Part shown: positions 43,948 to 51,395 of the stretch, in pieces
Layout of the letters: each line of letters starts with the position of its first letter
Numbering within the stretch: position 1 is the first letter of the stretch
From: Alphaproteobacteria bacterium
GTDB lineage: Bacteria; Pseudomonadota; Alphaproteobacteria; CAAGCB01; CAG-977
Direction: 5' to 3'
DNA: 64,000 nucleotides
NCBI GenBank assembly: GCA_900768465.1
Contig: CAAGCY010000003.1
Coordinates: 127,725-191,724 of the forward strand
The notes under the pieces: generated by a model
Databases searched by the model: none
Seen by the model: only the letters and a program-made list of their open reading frames with translations
Told to the model about the DNA's origin: nothing
Translations under genes and position numbers: made by a program

Positions 43948-44880
43948 TCAGCCCTCCGCTTTTTCGGCGACGCGCAAACGGGCGGAACGCGCGCGGGGGT
44001 TGAATTTCGTTTCCGATTCCGTGGGCAAAATCGGCTTTTTGGTAATCGCTTTCAAGGTTGCCGCCTGTTTTTCGACAACAGGCATATAGCGCGACGGATT
44101 GGCGGTTTTGCCGCTTTTTTCCTGCATGAACGTTTTGACGATGCGGTCTTCCAGCGAATGAAAAGACACGACTGCCATTCTGCCGCCAGCTTTCAAAAGA
44201 TCGTGCGCGGCGGACAAACCGCTTTCCAGCTGTCCCAATTCGTCGTTGACGTAAATGCGCAAAGCTTGAAAGCTGCGGGTTGCGGGGTCGATGTCTTCGC
44301 GTTTGTGCGGAACGGTGCGGCGAATTAAATCGGCGAATTCCAAAGTCGTTTTGAACGGCGCGGTTTTGCGCTGTTCGACCACGGCGGCGGCAATGCGGCG
44401 GGAAAAGCGTTCTTCGCCGTATTTGTAGATGATGTCCGCGATTTCGCGTTCGCCGAACGTGTTTAAAACATCGGCGGCGGACAGCCCGTTTTGGCTCATC
44501 CGCATATCAAGCGCGCCGTCTTTTTGAAATGAAAAGCCCCGTTCCGCGCGGTCGATTTGCATCGAGGAAACCCCGATGTCCAGCATAACGCCGTCAACAA
44601 AATCGACGCCTTCGCCGCGCACCAGTTCAGCCATTTCGCCAAACGTGCCGTGCAATAAGTGCAGGCGTCCTTTGTAAGCGTCAACCAGTTTTTGCCCTTC
44701 GCGAATTGCGTCGGGGTCGCGGTCGATGGCGTAAACGGTGCAGTCGGCGGCATCCAAAACCGCGCGGGTATAGCCGCCCGCGCCGAACGTGCCGTCAACA
44801 TAGACTCCGCCGTCCTTGGGCGCGATGCTTTCGACGACTTCGTTTAACAAAACGGGAATGTGCGGCGTTTTTTCAGTCAT
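43948..44880 (-). CDS. rsmH: 16S rRNA (cytosine1402-N4)-methyltransferase
   Basis: A 310-residue SAM-dependent methyltransferase (MraW). SAM motif DGTFGAGGYTRAVL, the HIPVLLNEVVE start, VDGVMLDIGVSSMQ and the late FHSLEDRIVKTFMQE are all present. It overlaps the mraZ stop by eight bases. Typical length. Confidence 0.95.
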   Translation of the reverse strand: MTEKTPHIPVLLNEVVESIAPKDGGVYVDGTFGAGGYTRAVLDAADCTVYAIDRDPDAIREGQKLVDAYKGRLHLLHGTFGEMAELVRGEGVDFVDGVMLDIGVSSMQIDRAERGFSFQKDGALDMRMSQNGLSAADVLNTFGEREIADIIYKYGEERFSRRIAAAVVEQRKTAPFKTTLEFADLIRRTVPHKREDIDPATRSFQALRIYVNDELGQLESGLSAAHDLLKAGGRMAVVSFHSLEDRIVKTFMQEKSGKTANPSRYMPVVEKQAATLKAITKKPILPTESETKFNPRARSARLRVAEKAEG

Positions 44881-45352
44881 TGTCGCCCCCGTTTTTCAGC
44901 TTGAAGTGTTTGGCAAGCGCCAGTTCGCGGCGTTTGAGCGCCAAAGCTTCGTAAGTTTCGGGGTTCCAAATCTGAAATGTTTTGCCTTTGCCGACGAACA
45001 GGGCTTTGTCGGTAATGCCCGCATGCTTTAAAAGCTTGTCGGTCAAAACGATGCGCCCCGTCGAATCGAACGGGAATTCCTTGGCGTCCGCAAAAATCAA
45101 ATCGGTCAAGTCGTCCTGTTCGTCGGAAAAAGCATCAAAGGAATTTTCAATGTCGTTTGCCATTTTTTCCATCATTTCGGACGTGCGGCATTCGATGCAC
45201 GGCTGGCTGAACGACCGGAAAGCCGTCAGCTGTGTTTCCTTTTGTTCCAGCAAAGCCCGAAAATCCGCAGGGATGGACACGCGCCCTTTGGCATCCACTT
45301 TGTTCAAAGTGGTGTCGAGAAACAGACTGTATTTTCTGTCAGTCTTCGGCAT
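44873..45352 (-). CDS. mraZ: transcriptional regulator MraZ
   Basis: A 159-residue AbrB-like ring protein with two DxxxR repeats, DAKGR (residues about 21-25) and DSTGR (about 94-98). In several bacteria MraZ binds TGGG-type repeats in its own promoter and controls the dcw operon. Here an array of such repeats lies upstream. It is the first gene of the cluster. The AGGGG ribosome-binding site is about ten bases from the ATG. Confidence 0.95.
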   Translation of the reverse strand: MPKTDRKYSLFLDTTLNKVDAKGRVSIPADFRALLEQKETQLTAFRSFSQPCIECRTSEMMEKMANDIENSFDAFSDEQDDLTDLIFADAKEFPFDSTGRIVLTDKLLKHAGITDKALFVGKGKTFQIWNPETYEALALKRRELALAKHFKLKNGGDND

Positions 45353-45419
45353 GTGTTAAAACCCCTTTCGTTTCTGTCCGATTCCCGAACTTCTTGCTCG
45401 GTAGGCAAAATTTTCCCTG

Positions 45420-45484
45420 TGGACTCTTATGGGATAGCATGGGATTTTATGGTTCGTCAATGGGTGAAAATGGGCTAAAGCGGG
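45420..45484 (-). repeat. array of 10-bp TGGG repeats in front of mraZ (MraZ-box-like)
   Basis: On the plus strand TGG(G) cores begin at 45420 (TGGA), 45430, 45440, 45450 (TGGT), 45461, 45471 and 45481 (CGGG). Six of seven spacings are ten bases and one is eleven, so the array has one phase slip. E. coli MraZ is known to bind direct TGGGN repeats spaced by five bases, the same 10-bp period. The array lies upstream of mraZ around the predicted promoter. Confidence 0.65.
45432..45460 (-). promoter_or_regulatory. candidate mraZ promoter
   Basis: Minus strand: TTGACG at 45460-45455, then 17 bases to CTATCC at 45437-45432, preceded by G. GCTATCCC partly matches the Caulobacter -10 consensus GCTANAWC and TTGACG matches its -35. 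The -35 lies in the one 11-base unit of the TGGG array. Confidence 0.45.
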
Positions 45485-45492
45485 ATTCGACG

Positions 45493-45640
45493 GCAAAAAA
45501 AGGCGGCGAATTTTTGAAAATGGCAAGGGATTCAGCCGTGCGGCATGGAGCGCAAAAAAATAACGGAAAAAATCAAATTTTTTTCGGATAAAAATCGGGA
45601 ATCGGCTTTGTTCCCGTGATGTTCTGGGTGAGGGTGAAAA
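45493..45640. other. intergenic DNA between the TGGG array and rnpB; nothing recognised
   Basis: This part of the 326-base gap between mraZ and rnpB shows no coding frame, repeat or hairpin I can support. Confidence 0.4.
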
Positions 45641-45669
45641 GAATCGATTCGGAAGCGTGCATCGAATCG
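45636..45669 (-). terminator. possible rnpB terminator
   Basis: A stem CGATTCG/CGAATCG (45645-45651 with 45663-45669) with an 11-base loop, read on the minus strand, lies nine bases after the end of rnpB and is followed by ATTCTTTT. The U tract is short. Confidence 0.45.
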
Positions 45670-45678
45670 GAAAAGCGT

Positions 45679-46033
45679 GTCAGACAATCTGTAAGCCGGG
45701 TTCTGTAATCGACGATTATTCTTCTGCGGCAATCGTTGCCGATTGTCTGTAGCGACCTACCTTTGGCGGGGTCAGAAACGCCCCCTTTAAGAATAGCCTC
45801 ATTTGGTCTTGCTTCCGATAGGGCTTGCCGTGCCTTTTCCGTTGCCGGAAAAGCGGTGCGCTCTTACCGCACCATTTCAACCTTGCCCGCTTGAATCAAG
45901 CGTCGGCGGAATTTTTTCTGTTGCGCTTTCCCTTGGGTTGCCCCAGCCGGACGTTATCCGGTATCGTGTTTCTGTGAAGCCCGGACTTTCCTCAACATGG
46001 ACAAGCCATGCAGCAATCGTCCGATCGTCTGAC
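45679..46033 (-). ncRNA. rnpB: RNase P RNA, bacterial class A
   Basis: The catalytic RNA that trims tRNA 5' ends. In RNA orientation the universal core is plain: GAGGAAAGTCCGGGCTTCAC near the 5' end, GGTAAGAGCGCACC, AAATGAGGCTATTC and ACAGAACCCGGCTTACAG near the 3' end. Terminal helix P1 pairs GTCAGACGAT at the 5' end with ATTGTCTGAC at the 3' end, which sets the borders to within a few bases. The length of about 355 bases is normal. It lies between the phosphatase gene and mraZ on the same strand. Confidence 0.95.
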
Positions 46034-46042
46034 ACGGGGCGT

Positions 46043-46071
46043 ACAGTACGGGGTTTAACGCTTTGCGTCAA
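46043..46071 (-). promoter_or_regulatory. rnpB promoter
   Basis: Minus strand: TTGACG at 46071-46066, a 17-base spacer, then TACTGT at 46048-46043, ten bases before the 5' end of the P1 helix. The -35 overlaps the end of the Cof-phosphatase gene. Confidence 0.65.
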
Positions 46072-46868
46072 CCGAATTCTTGCATTAAAACGGCGGCAAG
46101 CCCGTCGTTGTCGTTTGTATCGGCGATTTTGTCCGCGATTTGCTTGACATCGGCGGGGGCGTTTCCCATAGCGACGCCCATGCCCGCGAATTTCAGCATG
46201 TCTACGTCGTTGTAGTTGTCGCCGAACGCGATGACGTCCCGCGCCGTAATGCCGAAGCGTTCGCACAATACCGCCGCCGCCGCGGATTTTGACGCGGAGA
46301 TGTTCATGACTTCCAAATACGTCGGCTGGGATTTGTAAATGCGGCACATCGGATACAGCGGGGCAAAGTGCGCTTGAACTTTGTCCAAAACATCGGCGTC
46401 GCCCGTGCAAAGGACTTTGTGAACCACGGCGTCGTCGGGCAATAATTCGGCGGGGCTGCCTTCGGTCATCGGGGCGTGGGTGACGCTTTGTTCAAAACGA
46501 AGCGAAGGCAGATTCGCGTCATCGACTATCCAAAGCCGGTCGCTGTATGTCGAACAGCACAAATCGGGGAATTCGGCTTTGATTTGGTGCTTGACCTCTA
46601 TCGCCAAAGCTTTGGTCAATCCGCTTTCCCAAACTTTGTTGTCGTTTTCGTCCCAAATCAGCGCGCCGCTGAAGCCGATGACGGGCATTTTGATTCCCAG
46701 CTCTTGATTGATTTCGCGCACCGAAGACGGCTGGCGTCCCGATCCCAGTATGAAAGGAATCCCTTTTGAAACGACAAACTGCGCCGCTTGGATTGTCGCG
46801 GGGGTCAAACGGTGTTGTGAATTGACCAAAGTGCCGTCAATGTCGCTGAATACCATTTTATAAGTCAT
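46068..46868 (-). CDS. Cof-type HAD-IIB phosphatase
   Basis: A 266-residue haloacid dehalogenase-superfamily phosphatase, Cof/YbjI type. The nucleophile block is SDIDGTLVNS, motif II lies in LGSGRQP, the motif III lysine in KSAAAAVLCERFG and motif IV is AFGDNYNDVDMLKFAG, followed by MGVAMGNAP. Substrates are typically sugar phosphates, pyridoxal phosphate or flavin phosphates, and the actual one is unknown. The start overlaps the end of the amidase gene by 11 bases. Confidence 0.88.
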   Translation of the reverse strand: MTYKMVFSDIDGTLVNSQHRLTPATIQAAQFVVSKGIPFILGSGRQPSSVREINQELGIKMPVIGFSGALIWDENDNKVWESGLTKALAIEVKHQIKAEFPDLCCSTYSDRLWIVDDANLPSLRFEQSVTHAPMTEGSPAELLPDDAVVHKVLCTGDADVLDKVQAHFAPLYPMCRIYKSQPTYLEVMNISASKSAAAAVLCERFGITARDVIAFGDNYNDVDMLKFAGMGVAMGNAPADVKQIADKIADTNDNDGLAAVLMQEFG

Positions 46869-47523
46869 GGGAAACTCCTTTCAAAACCGCGCTTATCCGT
46901 TCTGCCGTCCTTTTGCCGTCCGACAACAGGGCTTCGGGGTAAAAATGCCGCTGAAAAGCCGTTGTCGCGGCGTTCAAGTCCGTTGTGTCGTAGCCGATTG
47001 AGCTTAACATCTGCTTTATGGAACAGACAGGCTGACAAAAGTCGTTCGTCCAAAAGCCTATGCCGTTTTCCGCCAGCTTTGACCACGGGAACAGCTCGCC
47101 GGGGTCTTGCTTGCGCGTCGGGGCGACGTCGGAATGTCCCAAAACCGCCAAAATGCGGCGGCGGGACAGAATGTCCTTGCATAAAGCGATTAAAGCGTCG
47201 ATTTGGGCATCGGGAAACGGCGTGTATCCGAATTCGTGTCCCGGATTGGCGATTTCGATGCCGATAGAGCGGCTGTTTGTATCCGTTTCGCCGCGCCAGA
47301 ACGAAATGCCGGCGTGCCACGCGCGCGATTCTTCGTCCACCGGATTGTAAATATCGCCGTTTTCAAAAACGACGTAGTGCGCGCTGACGCCGGAGGTCGG
47401 ATCAATCAGCCGGTTCAGCGCGGTCTGTTCCGATTTCATACCGGTATAATGCAGGACGATCATGTCGATCGGCAACAAACGCCTGTTGAAATTCGGTGAT
47501 GGGCAAATCAAAACGGGGCGCAT
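46858..47523 (-). CDS. cytosolic N-acetylmuramoyl-L-alanine amidase (AmpD-like)
   Basis: A 221-residue Amidase_2 protein. Zinc ligands are the histidine in DMIVLHYTG and the late histidine and cysteine/aspartate region in LGHSDVAPTRKQDPG. AGISFWRGETDTNSRSIGIE is typical of AmpD/AmiD. No signal peptide is present, so it likely recycles anhydro-muropeptides in the cytosol, which would complement the transglycosylase at 22618. The adjacent HAD phosphatase overlaps its 3' end. Specificity (AmpD or AmiD) is uncertain. Confidence 0.85.
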   Translation of the reverse strand: MRPVLICPSPNFNRRLLPIDMIVLHYTGMKSEQTALNRLIDPTSGVSAHYVVFENGDIYNPVDEESRAWHAGISFWRGETDTNSRSIGIEIANPGHEFGYTPFPDAQIDALIALCKDILSRRRILAVLGHSDVAPTRKQDPGELFPWSKLAENGIGFWTNDFCQPVCSIKQMLSSIGYDTTDLNAATTAFQRHFYPEALLSDGKRTAERISAVLKGVSHDL

Positions 47524-47722
47524 GAAAAATCCTTTCGTTTCCAGAGGGCGCGGACTATTTTAAGAACGTTTTTCGTTTTTTCAATCAGATATTTGATATG
47601 GAAAAAGGTTATCACGATTCAATATGCCGCACGTTACTCTTTATCGCCAACATTACCCCTCTGTTCCGGCGGGAGCGGGACGATACGCGCAAGGGTTTTT
47701 AGTCCCGACGTTCTTTATCTTA

Positions 47723-47751
47723 TTGTCTTTTTTGTCCAAAACTGCTACCAT
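47723..47751 (+). promoter_or_regulatory. candidate promoter of the acetyltransferase gene
   Basis: TTGTCT at 47723-47728, a 17-base spacer and TACCAT at 47746-47751, 29 bases before the ATG at 47780. The match is moderate. Confidence 0.4.
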
Positions 47752-47779
47752 ATCGGCAGTGTTTAAAAGGAGTTTCGCC

Positions 47780-48664
47780 ATGTCAAACCGAAAACAGAGT
47801 GAGACCGATGTCGGACAGTCCGCTTACAAAGAAGCCGCCGCCCGCGAAACATTGATGCAAACTCTGTCAAAAACTTCTGCGCAAAACTCCGGCATTCGAA
47901 TCGTTAACCCTGCTCCTGAACATTATGATGCTTTCGTTAAAGCCTGCGGGCAAATGAGGGCGTATGTCAACGATCCGTCCATTCCCGACGATATCGGCAA
48001 AAAAGAAAGCAAGGGCTTTATTTTCGCCCGTGACGAATTCGCAAATTTGACCAAAGCCGACTTTGAAACAAAGGTTGTGGACAATTACCGTAAAAAGGAG
48101 GAAAAAGATGCCGAAAAACCGGAGTATTTCCGGTTCATCATGGACGGTAATACAATAGTCGGTTCTGTCAATGCCCGTGCGATGAAAATGGATGATTTCG
48201 ATATTAAAAACGGATTGGAACCGTATCGGGAATGGAGCCATATCAGCGAAAAAGGGGCAAAAATCACGACTTCCACCCTGATTTTGCCGGAACATCGCGG
48301 CAAAGGCATCATCGGACAGGCGGAAAAACTGTTTTTTGACGAACTGAAATCCAAAGGTATTGACGAGATAACTTCCACGGTTTTATCCGAAAACGACGGT
48401 TCCAATCGGGCGCAAAAGAAACTGATTGAAAAATTTGGCGGGAAGTCTTATCAAATTCACGGCGATCCGGACGGAAAAGGTGTCCGGCACTACAACCGCT
48501 ATGTCATCAGAACCGACACGACGGGCAAAGACAAAACAAAATACAACGAACAAACAGCCGCTAAACAGCCGTTGATGCGGACGTTGAGCGATATCGCCGC
48601 CAAACGGCAAATGCAAACGACCGTCCTGCAAACACAGGCGCTCGGAAAAAACGTCGGACGGTGA
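47780..48664 (+). CDS. GNAT-family N-acetyltransferase
   Basis: A 294-residue protein. The acetyl-CoA site reads STLILPEHRGKGIIGQAEKL (R-G-x-G loop) near residues 165-185, with FFDELKSKGIDEITS and NRAQKKLIEKFGG after it, typical of GNAT. Long charged N- and C-terminal extensions are unlike simple GNATs. The substrate is unknown. I chose the ATG at 47780 with AAAAGGAG eight bases upstream. A longer in-frame start at 47624 has no good ribosome-binding site. Confidence 0.8.
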   Translation: MSNRKQSETDVGQSAYKEAAARETLMQTLSKTSAQNSGIRIVNPAPEHYDAFVKACGQMRAYVNDPSIPDDIGKKESKGFIFARDEFANLTKADFETKVVDNYRKKEEKDAEKPEYFRFIMDGNTIVGSVNARAMKMDDFDIKNGLEPYREWSHISEKGAKITTSTLILPEHRGKGIIGQAEKLFFDELKSKGIDEITSTVLSENDGSNRAQKKLIEKFGGKSYQIHGDPDGKGVRHYNRYVIRTDTTGKDKTKYNEQTAAKQPLMRTLSDIAAKRQMQTTVLQTQALGKNVGR

Positions 48665-48769
48665 CGTTCTTTAATATCTTTGAAAATCAATTTCCGGCGG
48701 TTTCGTTTTTTAGGTGTCTCGGTTGAGCGAGGGCAACACTATCATTTAACAACATCGAGAGATTAAGTA

Positions 48770-48798
48770 TTGGTTTTATACGCCAAAACGGTTATACT
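48770..48798 (+). promoter_or_regulatory. candidate promoter of the TRL-like lipoprotein gene
   Basis: TTGGTT at 48770-48775, a 17-base spacer and TATACT at 48793-48798, about 56 bases before the ATG at 48855. This follows the same TTG-17-TATA layout seen elsewhere in the window. Confidence 0.45.
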
Positions 48799-48854
48799 CA
48801 GCAAGTCCGAAGGGACAGTACCGATGATTTAATTTCAAATTTGATGAGGTTTTT

Positions 48855-49178
48855 ATGAAAAAACTTGCTTTATTGACGGTGTTAATCGGTTCGATGATGA
48901 TGTCCGCCTGCGCGGTCATTCCGTCGAATATGGCTATCTTTTCTCCGGTCGCCATTGACGCCGTTTCGCCGAACCAGGCGTTTGTCAACAACAACGTTAA
49001 ACCGTTGAAACGCGGCGAAGCGACCCAAACGGGTGTCGTTTTGTTCTCGACGGGCGATGCGTCCATCGAAGCCGCCATGAAAAACGGCAACATTACCAAA
49101 GTTCACCACGTCGATTACAAAACGACGACGGTTTTGTTCCTGTACACGAAACAGACAACCATCGTTTACGGTGAATAA
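48855..49178 (+). CDS. TRL-like lipoprotein
   Basis: A 107-residue lipoprotein with lipobox MSAC (Cys20) and the motif pattern of the TRL family: GEATQTGVVLFSTGDASIEA, then KNGNITKVHHVDYKT and LFLYTKQTTIVYGE. TRL stands for tRNA-associated locus, and here the gene faces tRNA-Leu. The function is unknown. GAGG precedes the ATG. A strong terminator ends it. Confidence 0.7.
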   Translation: MKKLALLTVLIGSMMMSACAVIPSNMAIFSPVAIDAVSPNQAFVNNNVKPLKRGEATQTGVVLFSTGDASIEAAMKNGNITKVHHVDYKTTTVLFLYTKQTTIVYGE

Positions 49179-49191
49179 TCCAAACGAATCG

Positions 49192-49222
49192 AAAGCGGCT
49201 TTCAACGAAAGCCGCTTTTTTT
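49192..49222 (+). terminator. rho-independent terminator after the TRL-like gene
   Basis: A twelve-base stem AAAGCGGCTTTC/GAAAGCCGCTTT (49192-49203 with 49207-49218), loop AAC, followed by a T run to 49222. Confidence 0.9.
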
Positions 49223-49229
49223 ATAACAA

Positions 49230-49254
49230 AAAAACGCCGATTTGCTCGGCGTTT
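49230..49254 (-). terminator. terminator of tRNA-Leu
   Basis: A stem AACGCCGA/TCGGCGTT (49232-49239 with 49245-49252), read on the minus strand after the tRNA CCA end, is followed by TTTTTTT. Confidence 0.75.
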
Positions 49255-49263
49255 TAAATTTTA

Positions 49264-49352
49264 TGGTGCCCCTGGCCGGAATCGAACCAGCACGATCGTA
49301 AGATCAACAGATTTTGAGTCTGCCGCGTCTACCAGTTCCGCCACAGGGGCAC
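49264..49352 (-). tRNA. tRNA-Leu (anticodon CAA)
   Basis: An 89-base tRNA with encoded CCA. Acceptor GTGCCCC pairs with GGGGCAC. The D-loop is GGTAGACGC. The anticodon stem GCAGA/TCTGT closes loop CTCAAAA, giving anticodon CAA. A long variable arm and TTCGATTCC T-loop confirm a class II leucine tRNA. Confidence 0.96.
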
Positions 49353-49397
49353 TCAAAACAAAAGTGAATATACATCCTTTTGCGAAGATGTCAACAA

Positions 49398-51395
49398 TTA
49401 AATATCCAAATCTTCAACAAATTTTGCATGTTCTTGAATATATTGGAATCTCAGCTCCGGATGCGTCCCCATCAGCTGTTCGACAAGGTCGTTTGTCGCC
49501 GCGACTTCGTGCGAATCCTCCTCTTTGCGGGGGTCGGGAACGCAAACGCGAATCAGCAAACGTTTGTCGGGCGCCATGGTCGTTTCTTTCAGCTGAGCGG
49601 GAGGCATTTCGCCCAACCCTTTAAAGCGGCTGATTTCAACTTTTTTGGCGTTTTTCAGCTCTTTTTTGATGATTCGGTCTTTGTCCGCGTCGTCCACGGC
49701 GTAAAATACTTTGTTGGCGTATGCCAAGCGGTACAGCGGCGGGACAGCCAGATACAAATGTCCTTTTTGTATCAGTTTCGGCATTTCGCGATAGAAAAAC
49801 GTCATCAGCAGGGACGCAATGTGCGCGCCGTCAACGTCCGCATCGGTCATAATAATGATTTTTTCGTATCTCAGCGCCGATTCGTCGTAGTGTTCTCGCC
49901 GCCCGCAGCCCAAAGCTTCGGTGATGTTGTTGATTTCTTCATTGGCGTAGATTTTGTCGTTTGACGCGCTGGCGACGTTCAAAATCTTGCCGCGCAAAGG
50001 CAGAATCGCTTGAATTTCACGGTTGCGCGCCTGTTTTGCCGATCCGCCCGCCGAATCGCCTTCGACGATGAAGATTTCCGTACCGATAGCCGACGACCGC
50101 GAACAATCCGACAGCTTTCCGGGAAGCCGCAGACGCTTTGTCGCCGACGCGCGCGCGGTTTCGTTTTGCTTTTTCTTGCGCTGGCGTTCGGCGGAACGTT
50201 CCAAAACATGAGTCAGCAGAGCCGTTGCCGTTTTGGTGTCGCCCGACAGCCAATGATCAAACTGGTCTTTGATTGCCGTGTCAACCAGACGGGTGGCTTC
50301 GGGCGAACCGAGCTTTTCTTTGGTTTGCCCTTGGAATTGCGGGTCTTTCATAAACAGGGACAAGACGATTCCCGCCGATCCGATGACGTCTTCGGTCGTA
50401 ATGTCGGCGGTTTTCTTGTTCCCCAGCATTTCCGCGTAACCGCGCAGACTGCGGGTCAGGGCAGAGCGCAAGCCCGCTTCGTGCGTGCCGCCCTGCGGCG
50501 TGCGAATCGTGTTGCAAAACGAACTGATAAAGCCCGCTTCGCCGTCTTCCAACCACGTCATCGCCCATTCGACGAATCCTTTGCCGTCGGGCAGATCCGA
50601 ACGTCCCGCAAACGGTTTCGGCGTTACAACGGGTTCTTCGCGCAGTTGGTATTTCAAGAAGTCTTCCAATCCGTTGGGGAATTTCAGCGTTTCCTCTGCG
50701 GGCGTTTTGTCGTCGCCCGTCAGCAAAGACGGATCGCATTTCCAGCGGACTTCGACGCCTTTGAACAAAAACGCTTTGGAACGCGCCATGCGGAACAGGA
50801 TTCCGGGTTTGAACGTTTGGCGTTCGCCGAAAATTTCCGTGTCGGGTTTGAAGATGACCGTCGTGCCGCGCCTGTTCGATACGGCGCCCATATTTTGCAA
50901 AGGCGTAACGGGGACGCCGCGCGAATACTTTTGCACCCACAGGGTTTTGTCGCGTGCGACTTCAATGGTCATTTCGGACGAAAGCGCGTTGACGACCGCC
51001 GCGCCGACACCGTGCAGACCGCCCGATACCGCATACGCTTTTCCGCCGAACTTGCCGCCCGAATGAAGCGATGTCATAATGACTTCCAGCGCCGATTTGT
51101 CGGGATATTTCGGATGCGGGTCGACGGGGATGCCGCGACCGTTGTCCTTGACGCGCACGGAACCGTCGGCATACAGCTCCATTTCAATGACGGAAGCGTA
51201 GCCCGCGACGGCTTCGTCCATCGCGTTATCCAGAATTTCCGCCGCCAAGTGGTGGTACGACGTTTCGTCCGTGCCGCCGATGTACATGCCGGGGCGGCGG
51301 CGGACGGGTTCCAAGCCTTCCAGAATCTCGATGTCTTTCGCCGAATAGTCGGAAGCCGTTGAAAGCGTTTGTTCGTTAAATAAGTCTTCAGCCAT
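49398..51395 (-). CDS. parE: DNA topoisomerase IV subunit B
   Basis: A 665-residue GHKL ATPase of topoisomerase IV, which decatenates chromosomes with ParC. The ATP motifs EGLEPVRRRPGMYIGGT, DNAMDEAVAG and DNGRGIPVDPHP, the TOPRIM EGDSAGGSAKQARNR and TDADVDGAHIAS, and the terminal QLKETTMAPDKRLLIR are present. The C-terminus is ParE-like and GyrB's extra insert is missing. It overlaps the DUF2207 stop by TAATG. Confidence 0.92.
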   Translation of the reverse strand: MAEDLFNEQTLSTASDYSAKDIEILEGLEPVRRRPGMYIGGTDETSYHHLAAEILDNAMDEAVAGYASVIEMELYADGSVRVKDNGRGIPVDPHPKYPDKSALEVIMTSLHSGGKFGGKAYAVSGGLHGVGAAVVNALSSEMTIEVARDKTLWVQKYSRGVPVTPLQNMGAVSNRRGTTVIFKPDTEIFGERQTFKPGILFRMARSKAFLFKGVEVRWKCDPSLLTGDDKTPAEETLKFPNGLEDFLKYQLREEPVVTPKPFAGRSDLPDGKGFVEWAMTWLEDGEAGFISSFCNTIRTPQGGTHEAGLRSALTRSLRGYAEMLGNKKTADITTEDVIGSAGIVLSLFMKDPQFQGQTKEKLGSPEATRLVDTAIKDQFDHWLSGDTKTATALLTHVLERSAERQRKKKQNETARASATKRLRLPGKLSDCSRSSAIGTEIFIVEGDSAGGSAKQARNREIQAILPLRGKILNVASASNDKIYANEEINNITEALGCGRREHYDESALRYEKIIIMTDADVDGAHIASLLMTFFYREMPKLIQKGHLYLAVPPLYRLAYANKVFYAVDDADKDRIIKKELKNAKKVEISRFKGLGEMPPAQLKETTMAPDKRLLIRVCVPDPRKEEDSHEVAATNDLVEQLMGTHPELRFQYIQEHAKFVEDLDI

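Noticed and set aside
50010..51362. A 450-codon open frame opposite parE
   Set aside because: Antisense shadow of a conserved gene, no ribosome-binding site, low-complexity arginine/phenylalanine-rich product.
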